64,000 nt of DNA from Amborella trichopoda (lineage: Eukaryota; Streptophyta; Magnoliopsida; Amborellales; Amborellaceae), in contig NW_006498435.1 of NCBI RefSeq assembly GCF_000471905.2, positions 3,473,208 through 3,537,207 on the forward strand. Reading direction: 5' to 3'. Positions 33,622 to 45,549 of this stretch are shown here, one piece after another. Numbering within the stretch: position 1 is the first letter of the stretch; each line of letters begins with the position of its first letter. The position numbers and the translations under genes were made by a program. The notes below the pieces were generated by a model. The model was not told where the DNA came from, ran no database searches, and worked only from the letters and a program-made list of their open reading frames with translations.

Positions 33622-33905
33622 AATTCATTATCATCATCATAACTTTTTCCTAATTAATTAGGATCGGCCACAAGAACCCTGGTCCACCATTTTGCTTTAT
33701 TAAAGCCATACCCTCAGTGAAGCCATCCCTCCTAAATCTACTATAACTCATCTTATCGCCTATTAATACTGCACCTAAATTTTACTGAATGGATTTTTTT
33801 GTTCACCCAATATTTTGCCCCGTAGAGCAAAGCTGATCTCACAGTTGTCCGATAGAACTTGCCCTCCATCTTCATTGGTATGTGACGATCACATAAAATT
33901 CAAGT
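33622..33905 (-). pseudogene. RTE-type LINE 3' end
   Basis: The minus strand reads MEGKFYRTTVRSALLYGAKY and WVNKK, matching the plant RTE-type RT C-terminal signature KGKFYRTxVRPxMLYGxExW. It then deteriorates, and a later frame gives GMALIKQNGGPG. The 3' tail is ATGATGATGATAATG (33622-33640), the simple trinucleotide tail usual for RTE elements. The 5' part is missing, as is normal for truncated LINE insertions. Confidence 0.65.
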
Positions 33906-35396
33906 TGCACATATCCACTTCGTCCACCCAACTCTAAAAATTGAATAAAATTAATCAATAATTTTTGCCTCCATCAACTTGCCTCATGAGATCTTCAATC
34001 TCTTCATCTCCTGCATCACAAGGTGGAATCTACAAGAGTTTCCCTCCACGTTCCCTCTATGCTACCATCGGTTTGCTGAAATTACAAAACCCTAGGCATA
34101 TAATAGAAAACCCAAGGTTGAAAAATAAGCAAACCTAGGTTAAAATCATCAAACCCTAGGCTGAAATTAGAAACCCATTTCAGTATTCCAAAGTGATGGA
34201 AATCAGAAACCCCATTTTAGAAACCCTAGAATGGCCCTACAATTAAAAAGAGACCCTACTTTTAGTAATTAGCCTCATTTTTTTAGGGTTGGGAAAAAAC
34301 CCAAGGGAAAACTCTGACTACCCACTAAAGCGCCAAATCGTCTGTGAGCTCATCATTAGGAGTTCGCTAAGGAGTATTATTCGGTTTGGTATTAAATTTA
34401 ATATAAATAAATTAGGCATTTGTATATAAAATTTTTTTTTTATATTTTTTCATTTATTTTTAGAAAAATTTAAAAATATCTCGAGGCACAAAAAAAGGTC
34501 TTAAAATATATTTATTTGATTAATTTTAAGTTTTATTTGGCTGTGCTTTATTTAATCAATATATATATATATTTTTATTTTATTATATTTTTTATTTTTA
34601 AATTTCTTATAGTCTTTATTCAATTTTTAACCGCCTGGGGCTTGTCAGTTTGAAGCATGGAGCACCTTTACAGGAGATTCCATAAACCACAAAATCACTA
34701 TAGACCACGGGACACCCCCATCCCGTCCCTCTCTCAGTCTATAAAATTGAAGGCAAGGATGAGCATTTATGACCCAGTCTGGAGTATGCCCTCACTAGTC
34801 AAGTTTTCTATTACGCCGTCGCTAGTCAAGTTTTCTTTTGCAGGAAATCATTATTTTTCTCCCTCTTCCCATCCCCTATCTCCCTCTATCATTCCCAACC
34901 TGCTTTCCCACGCGTCGTACCATCCGCTATTTTTCTCCCAATGAGAGATATCTCTCTTGTGCAGGCGGGTCTCTCTTTCAGGCGTCTCTCTGTCAGGTAT
35001 GTCACGTCTCTGTCTCTCTCTCTCTCTCTCACAGAGGGCAGGTGGGTCTCTCTCTCGCTCACAGAGGGCAGGTGTCTCTCTCTCTTTTTCGTTTTTCTCT
35101 GTGGGCAGTTAGGGCTGAGAATTTAATCGACCCAGATTTGAAACTTGAATTTAGGATCCTATTTATATCAGGATATGGATCTAAGATTTGGATCCGAATA
35201 ATAATTCGGATTGGATCCGGGTATAGGCATGTCCAATGCAGATTTGACACGAGTTTTTAAAAATAATATATATTATTTTATCGTATATGTTAATATATAT
35301 TTAATTTTCTTTCCGTTGTTTCTTCTCTCTCTTGCCTTACTCTCAGAGTGCTCTGTTTCTCACTAAATTGTATTCAGAGAACTTTGAAGGAATTCC
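33906..35396. other. Unassigned region with short internal repeats
   Basis: 34090-34180 has three or four AAACCCTAGG-containing repeats. 34340-34640 is AT-rich. 34930-35100 has CACAGAGGGCAGGTGGGTCTC repeats that also occur at 41340-41480 in the same orientation. 35130-35235 has GGATCCGAAT-type repeats, again echoed at 41210-41320. No gene is supported. Confidence 0.45.
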
Positions 35397-35612
35397 AGAA
35401 ACGCAGAGAGAAAAGGCATGAACCCTAATTCCCAAAATGAGACCGGAAGAAGAAGATAAGGATGATGCAGAAACGCAGAGAGAAAAGGCATGAACCCTAA
35501 TTCCCAAAATGATACTGGAAGAAGAAGATAAGGACGATGCAGAAACGCAGAGAGAAAACGCATGAACCCTATTTCCCAAAATGAGACCGGAAGAAGAAGA
35601 TAAGGATGATGC
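35397..35612 (+). repeat. 72-bp tandem repeat, three copies
   Basis: Units at 35397-35468, 35469-35540 and 35541-35612, differing at only a few bases. Because 72 is divisible by three, each copy places an ATG in the same frame (35437, 35509, 35581). Copies 1 and 2 end in TGA after 18 codons; copy 3 opens into the longer ORF at 35581. Confidence 0.95.
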
Positions 35613-35997
35613 AGAATTACGGAGTTACATGCATTATTTATTTGCAGAAGTAGAAGAGGGCCGATCCCAAAAACTAACCCTAGATCGTTCACAAAGGGAA
35701 GTTAACCTCCCGTTATGTAAAAGATTCCACGAAACTTTTGAAATGGAGGACAGTTGTACGTTATTTGAGGCCACACATATCTCAGTTCCCAGGGTTGAAC
35801 TTCCTTGTGGAAATGAGACGCTCACAACTCTAGATTTCAGAACTTCACTCGAAACCCTAAAATTCAAAAGCCTTCAATTAAAGGCGAGGAAGGGGCCAGT
35901 GATGAAAGAGAACAACCCAGCATGGAGTAATGCAGCAAAGATGACGGCTGAGTCCAGAGAAAAGAAGCGTGGTTTGGGGGGAGTTGCTAAAGGTTAG
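35581..35997 (+). CDS. Unidentified 138-codon ORF, possible first exon or captured gene fragment
   Basis: Begins MRPEEEDKDDAELRSYMHYL and ends KKRGLGGVAKG. It is acidic at the N-terminus, basic at the C-terminus, not low-complexity, and has no membrane segment or recognisable domain. The last codons read GCTAAAG/GTTAG, so AAG|GTTAGA could be a 5' splice site and the stop at 35995 may lie in an intron. The start at 35581 is chosen because it is the third ATG of a 72-bp repeat and the only one opening into a long frame. It lies just left of a MULE (36271) but outside its terminal repeat. It may be a gene fragment or chance; the codon content looks more gene-like than other short ORFs here. Confidence 0.35.
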   Translation: MRPEEEDKDDAELRSYMHYLFAEVEEGRSQKLTLDRSQREVNLPLCKRFHETFEMEDSCTLFEATHISVPRVELPCGNETLTTLDFRTSLETLKFKSLQLKARKGPVMKENNPAWSNAAKMTAESREKKRGLGGVAKG

Positions 35998-36270
35998 AAT
36001 CTCACCCGTTTAAAGAGAGAAAAATATTGGGCTGCATCGGGGGAGGAGAGAGAGAAACGGGAATTCACCCACGTGTGGATTGTTTTGCCTGCATTTCTCA
36101 ATATAAGTCAAAATATAGGGGTTTGATTTCATTGATTAATGTGGACATTACAACGGCACACTTCTTCACTGCGGGCGATACACGTACACAAGCATGAGCA
36201 AAACTATCACAAACACCCCTGCTACCTCTACCATAATAAGGCTATTGTTGCTATTTACCGAAGAAAGAAT

Positions 36271-37240
36271 GGGAAATGATTATGTAACCGTTGCATTATA
36301 ATACGATGCAACGGCATGTTGGCATAATTTAAGCCATTAGATCAACTACAATCTACTTTCTTCTTTCAATTCCTCTCCTTCAAACAATGATTTGAATGAA
36401 GATTAAAGGTCAACCTTTTACTTTGTTTTTATTTTTTTATTTTAACTTTTTTTTAGATCCCAGGTTCAGCCCTCTCTCTGTATATATAGATCTCTCGCAC
36501 AGTTCCTTTTTTGACCCCAATGCTTGGAATCCTTCTCTATCAGCTCCCTATGTTGTTCTGTCATCCTTCTGTAGGTTATCTTGCTCTTCCCTCTTTCTCT
36601 ACTCCCTTTCTAAGGATCTCTTTCACTCTACTGAGGTCTCTCGAAGATTAGCTCTATTAGTTGGGTCTTTTTATGCTCTATGAATGGGAGTTTTTGGTGC
36701 TCTATAAATGGGGCTTCTTCAGATCGTTGGATCACGTTTTTCTTCTTTGAAGAGTCTTGGAAGGCTTGCTGCTCAAACCATCTTTCCATCTCAATCTCCA
36801 TTGCATAGAAGACTTTATAGATCAGGATAGCCCTGAAAATTGGAAGGAAGGCAATTCCTGAGTCAAGTCAGGTACTAAACTTTTTGGGTTCTTGAATCAA
36901 ATTTCTTGAGGGCTTGTGAACCTTAGGTGGCTCAATGATGCTTGAACAAGATTTTGGTTTATTTTTATTTTTATTTTTATTTATTTCAAATTTTTATTTT
37001 ATTTGCAAGTAAATTAGGGTTATTGAATGAAGAAAATTGGAGTTCTGTTTTACTATTTTTTTGGTTTTACAACTGTAAGGTTCTTGTTTGTAGCAATAAA
37101 ATGGTCTAAAAATTCAGAGCTAGGAAACTCAATCTGTGAAAAATTCCCTGATTTCAGTAAATCAGTGAGCTCAAATTTGGTTTTACAGTTAACTTGTTGA
37201 AATTTATTGATTTTAGTAAATCACACAAATTTTTTTTTTT
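36271..37240 (+). repeat. Left terminal inverted repeat of the large MULE
   Basis: Pairs in inverted orientation with 40460-41146. Identity by eye is high in blocks, with indels. Confidence 0.7.
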
Positions 37241-37734
37241 TTCAATGGCCATCTTTTTCGAGGGGCAATTTTTTTTACAACATTCAATAGAGCCTTCACT
37301 GCGTAAAAACCATATAAACAAACTTCTATTTGGGGTTTTCTTGTTTTCAACTATGTTTCTTTAGGTATGTACATTGCTTGTACATTATGGGAGCATATAC
37401 TTATTTGTAGTTCAGTTATAGGTTTAGCTTATACCAAAATTAGAATGCCTTTAGAATTTTTTGTAGACCATGTTGAAAATTCAATATAAATGATTTTTCA
37501 TCGTATATTATATTGGTTTGTATGTAAATGCAACAATAAGTGATACTATCGGTTTTCCTTATGTTACACTTTAGCATTGTTCATTAGCAACCTGGCGCTT
37601 CACAAAATATAGACATACAATGTTGTGTCCTCAGAACTTATTAGTTTTTTCCCTTCCTAATTTTTTAGAATTTTAAATTGTTTAAGTAGAGATTAAGACA
37701 TCATGAGAAAATCTCTAGATTATAGAAGAATAAT

Positions 37735-37836
37735 AGAAAATGTTTCATGTGCAAAGGTAGCGGTCATGATAAGAGGAATTGCCCAACTCTGAGGGCTGGA
37801 CTGAATACCAAAGAATGCAAATCAAAAGCTTCTTAA
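37735..37836 (+). pseudogene. Zinc-knuckle C-terminal remnant of a MULE-type transposase
   Basis: An open run ending at TAA 37834-37836 contains CFMCKGSGHDKRNCP, a perfect CX2CX4HX4C knuckle (37741-37782). It is followed by a Lys-rich tail, the arrangement seen at the C-terminus of many plant MULE transposases (CxxCxxxGHNKRTC). Upstream frames are broken and no DDE core is readable. Retrotransposon gag also uses this knuckle type, but the KRNCP ending and its place inside long TIRs favour a MULE. Confidence 0.55.
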
Positions 37837-40459
37837 ATTGACTCCTTTCTTGAATCCATCATTTTCAATTGTTAATAAATTTGTAATTGTTCTCTCTATG
37901 TTCTGTTTGTAACATAATCAAGTGGCACACATGCTCCCCATGTTTGAAGAGTCCCCATGTTTGAAGAGTATTGGAGAAGTTGCATTGTTAGTTACCGATA
38001 ATTAAGTTTTACTGCATTATTAACTATATTCTTGTAAACTGATTTTGTAACCGCAAGTGTAAAATCCCATTGCATGATGCAGGAAATTGGAACATACAAT
38101 GTAGCTTGATGAATGTCTTTAGCAAGAAAACAATTCTGTGTTGTTTCTGCAATTGCTTCTTAGCTTCACAAACCATAAAAGTTGAAACTGTTCTTGTTCT
38201 CATGAAATTCGGCTTATCAAGAAGAACTGTGGGATTTTGGTAGAATTTAATCAATCTTTTTGTACTTTGGTCCACATTTTTCTTTTTCTTTTTTATTGGT
38301 TGTACGATGTTCTTTAATTAGCACCATTTTTTGTATATGTGGCCATGTTCCAAGAGGTACCATTTTTTGTATAGAGTATTGCCTTCTCATTTACTGGATC
38401 ATTGGATATTTACTATTTTTTCTCTTGTAACTGCTGCTATTCTAGCAGCAGTAGATCAAGCATTATTTGATATCATTTTGAGTCAAATCTTGATGCTAAA
38501 TTTATATGAAATACTCAATATATCTTAAGAAAAATTCATACAACTCTCATGGTGGCCAAAGGTAATATTCTTTGAGGCTTGGGAAGTGATTTCAATGGTT
38601 GTGGAGAAGAATTCTTTGAAGCAATTTGGTCATATATAAAATGATGAGAATAAAATAATCCATAATCAGAATTAAGGATAAAAAATGGCCAAAATAGTGC
38701 ATTATTGTGTTGCATTCTGCTACTTCTTGCAAATATTTCGATGATGCCTAAGGAACTTAAAAAAAAAAAAAATTGATTCACTCCTCTCAATCATTATTGC
38801 TGCACCACTGAATTTCAGTAGGTTCTTGTAGACCTCGCTCATCAGTAGAGGTGATTGTATGCCAATCTACAATTTCTTTTTCTTCCTTTAAGAGAGGCAC
38901 AAGGGTCATTCAACATCAATATAAATCCTTATGGAAACGTCTTGATCTGAGGCTAGGAAATTTAACCAGCTCATGATCTCAAATGCAACTACAACATCAA
39001 TATGATGACCATGAAGCCAAGTTCATATGAAGTTATTGCTGCAATTAAGTTTGTTGTTGTGCCACACAGGTTGTTTATTAAGGTTTCAAGCTTTTTTCTT
39101 TGGTTTTGAGGTTTTGGTTTTAGAGCTTGAGTGCGAAGAACCATAGCTGCAAAAGAAATTATTTGTTTGTCCGAGTTTCTCTTGATGCCTGAAATGGTGA
39201 GAGTCTTTGGTTTCATGTGTTGATAGATATAATTTTACTAAATAGGATCCTATTTGATCTATATTCAACAGGATATTTTTCTCGTAGCATATAAGCTCTA
39301 GGATAATTTTTTCTCATCTTTTTCATCGTATACATATAGTTTGAGACATGGTTGCCCCATTGAAATGTACATGTATAGGGAAAAATAAGGGAATGTTAGA
39401 GGCAATTCATTATGAGGAATTTGTGGGATGTGAATGGTTAGACTATTTTGGTTCATGGTCAATTCGTTGTGTTATTCTTCCTGACAAAATTTCTGTCAGT
39501 CTCTGATATTGGGTTCAATGCTTTAGTATGATGTGAATAGCTGCACAATAGATATAGGCCCTCAAAATTGTTCCTCGATGAATCCTTTTCTTGTTCTTCT
39601 ATTGTATTATTGATGGTATAATACATTCAAATATTCATAGGCTCTTGTTATGTGAGGAAATTGCATGGATGTGCCTTGAAATGCCATTATATTTGCTTTT
39701 GTGTAATGAATGAGGAAAGCTGCATGCCTTTGGAGATTTTTTAACACAGAGAGAGATACATCGAAATATATTCATTAGGAAAGAGAATCATATGCATAGA
39801 ATCATTAAGTGACCATAAATTTTTCGCCACATCTAAAACATACAAGCATTATTCACAAAGCCATTGCTCATTATGTCATAGTCAAACAGTAACAAGTATC
39901 CACACTAGAATAACCAGCTCCAATAAGGGAAAACTCTTAAGAGGATAAGAGAAATTAAACTTTCCATAGCATATGTATATCAAATACAAGCCGTAAGATG
40001 GTTCCAAATCTGCAAAAAAATTCTCTCCACACTCCAAAGTTCACCCTTAAATATATACAGAAAAATAAGTTAAATACACATTGGTTTAGTCTTCATCTAT
40101 GGTTGCAGCGTCAAGTATTTGCAGTGTAACTGGTTCATCCCAAAGATTGGTCTCTTTGACTACCTTGAATATATGCACAATAAATTCCTTCTTGCATTTA
40201 ACAAGCTTGAATACAAAGGCTTTTTGCATTTAACAAGCTTGAATACAAAGGTCCCCCCATTTTCAAGATTGCTTTCAACAGAGAAGTGGCTACATCAACA
40301 TCATATAACCTTACATGTAAAAGTGGCAGTTACCAAGTACAATAAAATTAGATAATTTTTTGAGTAATGAGGTAGAGACTAATGTTCTTAAGATTGATCA
40401 AGCAATTGAAAGCCTTCAACCAGGAAGTTACAAACCTTTATTAGTTGAAACACAATTGA
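37837..40459. other. Interior of the large MULE, no readable gene
   Basis: AT-rich. A duplication of about 33 bases around GCATTTAACAAGCTTGAATA occurs at 40194 and 40227. No DDE transposase motif could be traced in any frame, so any transposase is decayed or deleted. Confidence 0.5.
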
Positions 40460-41146
40460 ACCAAATTGCCAATGAAAAAAAAAATAGTGCAATTTACTAA
40501 AATCAACAAAATTTCAACAAGTTCACTGTAAAATCAAATTTGAGCTCACTGATTTACTGAAATCAATGAATTTTTCATAAATTGAGTTTCTTGGCTATGA
40601 ATTTTTAGACTTTTTTACTGCTACAAACAAGAACCTTTACAGCTGTAAAACCAAAAAAATAGAAAAGGAGAACTCCAATATAAAGAGAGAGATGTATATA
40701 TAAAGGTGTATATATAAAGAGAGAGGTTGAACCAGGATCTAAGGAAAGCAAAAAACCCAAAAAAATAAAGTAAAAGGCTCACCTTGAATCTTCCTGTAAA
40801 TCTTTATCTTCTTGATGAATATCCATGGTCTTCTCATATGGGTAGCTCTATTTCTTTGGGAAGGAATAAGGGACGGGATATTTAGATTAGAGACAATAAG
40901 GTTGAGAGAATGAGAGGAAGACAGAGAAGAGGGTGGGAAGGGAGAATATTTGGGGGAGGGAGAAACGGAGGGAAATAGGGTGGGGATTTTGAGTTCAAAA
41001 TTAAAAATGTTACTTTTAAATTTTAAAAAAAAGACAAAGTTGATTTCAACCTTAGCCATTGGTTTGTAGTTGATCTAATGACTTAAATTATGTTAACACA
41101 TCTTTGCATGATATTATAGTACAATGGTCGCAGGAAATCACTTCCC
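40460..41146 (-). repeat. Right terminal inverted repeat of the large MULE
   Basis: Inverted partner of 36271-37240. It includes TTTGAGCTCACTGATTTACT, AGAGAGAGGTTGAACCAGGA and GTAGTTGATCTAATGACTTA. Confidence 0.7.
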
Positions 41147-42540
41147 TTAATGAAATTATCCCTAAAGTTAAGTGAAATTTCCACCTACTGTTCAATTTGG
41201 TTAGGCATGGAATTGATTCCGACCCAAATCCGTATCCGGATTCAAACATTTAAGATCCAACCAGATCAGGACCCGAATTTTATTTATACTTTTGGATCTG
41301 GGTGGATCCGGACCTGATCTAAAAAATTCTATAGGTGGGTCTCTCTCTCAAGGGTAGGCGGGTCTCTCTCTTTGGTCTTTCTCTCTCACAGAGGGCAGGC
41401 AGGTCTCTCTCTCAAGGATCTTTCTCTCTCACAGAGGGCAGGCGTCTCTCTCTCTCTCACAGAAGGCGGGCAGGTTTCTCTCTATCTCATTTTTTCTAGA
41501 CGTAACGCTTCATTATCGCTCTCCTCTATTTCTCATTTTACAATCTCTTTGCTTTTTTATCTCTTTCTCCTCTCTCACTCTCTTTCTCTACCATATTGTG
41601 CAGGCCTAGCGCACCTCTAACACAAAAAGAATAAAGCAGGATTATCGTTGACAATAAAAAAGTTGGTATTAAATTTTTATAGCTGTTCTTGGACTGCTGT
41701 TTTGGAAAGCTATTGTGAGGTATTTTCCTAGGCGTGTGAGCCATTTATATGAAAAATGTAACCCACAAATATTTTCGTAAGCTATCATTGGCTCGGTAAT
41801 GTTTCTGAACTCAAAGCCATAGATCTTTAATCGAGCCAGAAAAACCAGCATATCCAATTGCAAACAGAGAGAGAGAGGGTAATAGTTGCACGTAGGCATG
41901 AATGTGCAGCTGCTGTTTCTTTTGTTCATGACGTGGTTTAGGTTGGTGAGATTTCACATTTAGTGTGTGCATTTTTTATTAATAGTGTATTAATTGATCT
42001 TGGATGTTATGTGCATTTGTCTTTCTATTGAGTCACGTTTTACTTTAATTATTGTTGGTCATTTTCTTAATACATTACTTTACTTGATAGAACATGGACT
42101 CCTCTCCTAACACAAATACTTACAACGGCTCTGACGTAGTCCCCTCATGGCTATCCAAAGCTGATGAAGACGGTTGTTTTGTATGACGTTCGACCCATAT
42201 ATGAGAGATCTAACACGTCTTTGGGGCACATGAGGAGGACATAGTATGCATAACACTTTATAAGTCTGAGGCAGATGCTGCGAAACTTCGACGTGAGGCT
42301 GAGGTGTTTGAGGATGGTTCCGAGTGAAAGAAAGACTAATGCGATCTTGTCAGGGAATATATATTTTTTTTCATTTTTCGTCTATTCAATTTTTTTTTTT
42401 TCTTTTGGTAAAGATCACTTACAGTAGTCTTATTACAATAATTCTCGCTTTAAAGAAAATAAAACTAATAAATTCAAGATCGTAAAAGCCTTGATGTCAT
42501 TTAACGAATTTAAGAAAATAGGAAAAATTACATACATATC
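41147..42540. other. Unassigned stretch between the MULE and the Tat element
   Basis: 41340-41480 has GTCTCTCTCTC/CACAGAGGGCAGGC repeats shared with 34930-35100. Around 42094-42330 an eroded possible reading frame starts MDSSPNTNTYNGSDVVPSWL, breaks, and later gives YKSEADAAKLRREAEVFEDG. It does not match a family I know. Confidence 0.4.
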
Positions 42541-43446
42541 TGTTTACATTCAGATCTGTACCGATCTCTATGATGAGATTTGTTCAAATCTTAATAAAAA
42601 ATGTATTATTTTTTAAAAGGTAGAGAAAGTGGGGTCGTTTGAATTATGGGTTCAGAGAAATCCCAGATCTATACAAATCTGGTCTTTTTCAGAGTCTACT
42701 GGCAGCCTCAGCTTCAAATCCGTATTTTTTACTTAAAAATATTTCTATATTTAATTAAATATAATGATGAATTAGTTTCTAGAAAAAAATAAAATAAAGC
42801 AGATAATTAAATGATAAAAACAAATTAAATTAAAGCAAATAAATATATATTTACCTTTAGGGACTCGAAACTCCGAGTTTCGGGTTTGAATCAGTTCGCT
42901 CTTCTGATTTATGCCACCATCTTTTTGTTTGGAAGGTTTTTGCTAGTTGGAATTGATAGATCAAGGGTTCTTTAACTTGGATCAAGGGTTCTTAAAGCAA
43001 GGAGAAAAGTTGAGAATTTTAAGTAGGGTCTACCTAGATTTTTATTAGGATTGGAGGAGAATTTCTTTAGTTTTCTAAAGGTTTTGGGATATCCAGAAGT
43101 TGAATATGAATTTGGGATTTTTTATGATTTTTGGGGATTTTTTCTAATTTTTAAGAATTTTTTAAGGGATTTTCCTATTTTTGATTTTTTGGGCTATTTT
43201 TTTAATTTCAAAAATTTCTTAGGGATTTTTTTGTGGTTTTTGGTCTCTTTGTGGTTTTTGGTCTCGTTCTTTTAGGTTATGAACTGGGTATTTATAGAAC
43301 TCTGTTGGGGATTTTTTCTAATTTTTTTTGGAGTTTTTTTAGATTGTTTTGGATTTTATCTTGAAGTTTTAGTTTTATCTAATTAAAGAAAATGTGTTTA
43401 CTGCATCATCAAATGTGTTGATTGCATCATCAGTCCACAGGGACCA
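42541..43446 (-). mobile_element. 3' LTR of the minus-strand Tat element
   Basis: 906 bases. Minus-strand start TGGTCCCTGTGGACTG, end ...GAATGTAAACA. It aligns throughout with 50557-51468, for example GGTAGAGAAAGTGGGGT, AAACTCCGAGTTTCGGG and GGGTATTTATAGAACTC (TATA-like TATTTATAG). No clear polypurine tract precedes it. Confidence 0.85.
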
Positions 43447-45549
43447 AATTGTCATTTTTATATAATTTTTGACCTTTGGAAAGCTCTTGAGCTTTATTTC
43501 AAGTTGAGAAAGGAGTTGGGTAGTTTTAGGTTAATTAAATTGGGTCTAGGTTGCCTATGGTAACTAAGGTTTGTGTAGTCCTTTAGGACCAGAATCGAGG
43601 TTTTTAAGAGTTCTCTTAGCAAGAATTTTGAGGGGGTATATATAATTGCCCTTTTTTGGTATTCCCCTGGGGCATCAGGTGAATGACAAAGAAGTAGATA
43701 CTTGAGACACGGTGAGAAGGAAAACATTTTTCGAGGAATCATTCTTTTGAATGACTAGTACCATTTGGGTAGGCGGTACGTCGATGGATTCTTTTGATCC
43801 GTAAGACATCGAACTGGAACTGCTATCTTTGAGTCAGTGCGGTTGAGAGGTATCCAACAATCGGGATCTGAAGTGACAGTCAATATGAACCGTACTATCT
43901 TTGAGCTGGTGACACTCCTTGTTATAGTCACTCCAATGCTACCTGGAAGCTGCCAGTGTAGTCATTTTCTACTTTAGACCGTTTTTTTGGGGTTTGATTC
44001 TCCCATCGAATAGGATTTTAATTTATATGAAATGATGGGATGATAAATTTCTGGTTAATTAAACTTGTTCGCCTTCTATTCTGATTTTTGGGATCCACAA
44101 GTTCAGGGTTTTTGGTATGGAAACCTATGGGTTGGTCTTTGTTTTCGTAAAGGTTTGCAAGCATGGCAATCCAGGATTTGGTGGCGGCGGACCCATCCTA
44201 TCCAAGCTTCCATGAAACTCCTTCGTTTTTTAAAAAACATTTTAAAAAGATTTTGAAGATGGATTGAATTGTGAAACAGAAATAGAGTTTCGAATTACGT
44301 TTTAACCAAAGAAATTAAGGTTTTGGAAAACTCACGAAACACATAGGGGAATTTTGAAGATGGATGAAAATTTTTGAAAAAACAAGTTTTTGGTAAGCAG
44401 TTTAGGCTCATGCTACTATAGAGCTCTCTCTTCTTTTCTTTTTCTTTTTTTTTTTCCTTTTTTTTTTTCAATGAGCTTGTCAAGCCTCTACTTGGGACTT
44501 TCAGGACGAGGAATCACTAAGTACTTCCTCATCTTCCAATCTTGGCTCTTATGTCACAATTCAAGAAAGACATTTTCTTGTTTTTTCGAGAAACCAGTGT
44601 CTTGGATAATACAAGATGTGCCTCAGAGTGCTCAAAATATCTTTGAACTTCCAATTTTGGTCCTCCACTACCATTCTTTTGAAGTTCAGATAGGCGAATC
44701 TCTTCAAGTTTTACTTGGATTGATGCATTCTTTCGCTTTATGACGCCATTCTGATTTGAAAAGAGAAGAATTTCTGGAGATTTTTTTGAGAAGAGATGAA
44801 AAGATAAAAAAGTTTTATTCTATCGCCTCTAGATCCCTTTCGAGTGTTCAGCCCAGTAGCCTTTTTTCCAACGCTCAGGGTTTCTTTCGGATTTTCAGCT
44901 CGGTGGATTTCTTTTTCTTTTTTTTTTATTCTTTTTTTTTTTTCTCTCTCTGCCACTAAGGTCCCTTTCGGATGTTAAGCCCAGTGGTCTTTTTTCCAAT
45001 GCTCGAGATTCTTTTCGATTTTCATCTCTGCGGATGTTTTTTTTTCCCTTTTCTTTTGAAGAAGATGGAAACAGAGGAGGAGGAGAAGAGTTGGTGGTAT
45101 TTTTTTCCTTCTATTGGCACTTCGTCCTAAAAAAAAAAACATAAGAACTTGATCATCCTTGCTTCTTCTAAATGGCAGGGAGGTCCTAGTTTTGGTTATC
45201 TTTCAATTTTCCTTGCCCCTAGTTGGTATCTGATACTTCCTTAACAAAGGTTGTCGAATCTTTATAGAATATTTCCTCTTTGAACTGCTTTACTCGAGCT
45301 TTGATTTTTAGACTCGAAGTCACTCTGAGCTTCTTGATCCTTCAATCTCTTGTTAGGTTGGCTAAGCTCATCTTTTTTCCCTTTTTTTTTTTTTTAGATT
45401 GCCTAAGCAAAACATGGATGCCCCACTTGGCTTATTTGAAAGGGAGGAGCAAGTGATCATCCCACGCCTTTTCGGTAATCCTTTTCAGTTGCAACTTCAT
45501 GTTGCTCTTGATAAGCACATCGCCTCAAGGAGTTTTGGGAGTCCTCATA
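43447..45549 (-). other. Non-coding 3' region of the Tat element
   Basis: Lacks the integrase core and C-terminal domain expected here. A block of about 131 bases (AGCCCAGTGGTCTTTTTTCC) is tandemly duplicated at about 44840-44920 and 44970-45050. Homopolymer T runs are frequent. No gene. Confidence 0.55.

Larger units (their letters stand above)
36271..41146. mobile_element. 4.9-kb Mutator-like element with long terminal inverted repeats
   Basis: The left end GGGAAATGATTATG and the inverted right end GGGAAGTGATTTCC start a terminal inverted repeat that continues through CATAATTTAAGCCATTAGAT / CATAATTTAAGTCATTAGAT, then a CCTTTTACTTT and TAGATCCCAGGTTC/TAGATCCTGGTTC block, and further in TCTTGTTTGTAGCA and GTGAGCTCAAATTTG. 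The right arm is about 690 bases (40460-41146); the left arm is longer by insertions (to about 37240). A zinc-knuckle remnant at 37741 suggests a decayed MURA-type transposase inside. No 9-base target duplication is visible (AGAAAGAAT versus TTAATGAAA). Confidence 0.7.

Noticed and set aside
36271..41146. LTR retrotransposon with LTRs at 36.3-37.2 and 40.5-41.1 kb
   Set aside because: The matching ends are inverted, not direct, so they are terminal inverted repeats.
42094..42330. Small gene beginning MDSSPNTNTYNG
   Set aside because: Stops after about 30 codons, later pieces are in pace with no clear frame, and no homologous family was recognised; left as unassigned.
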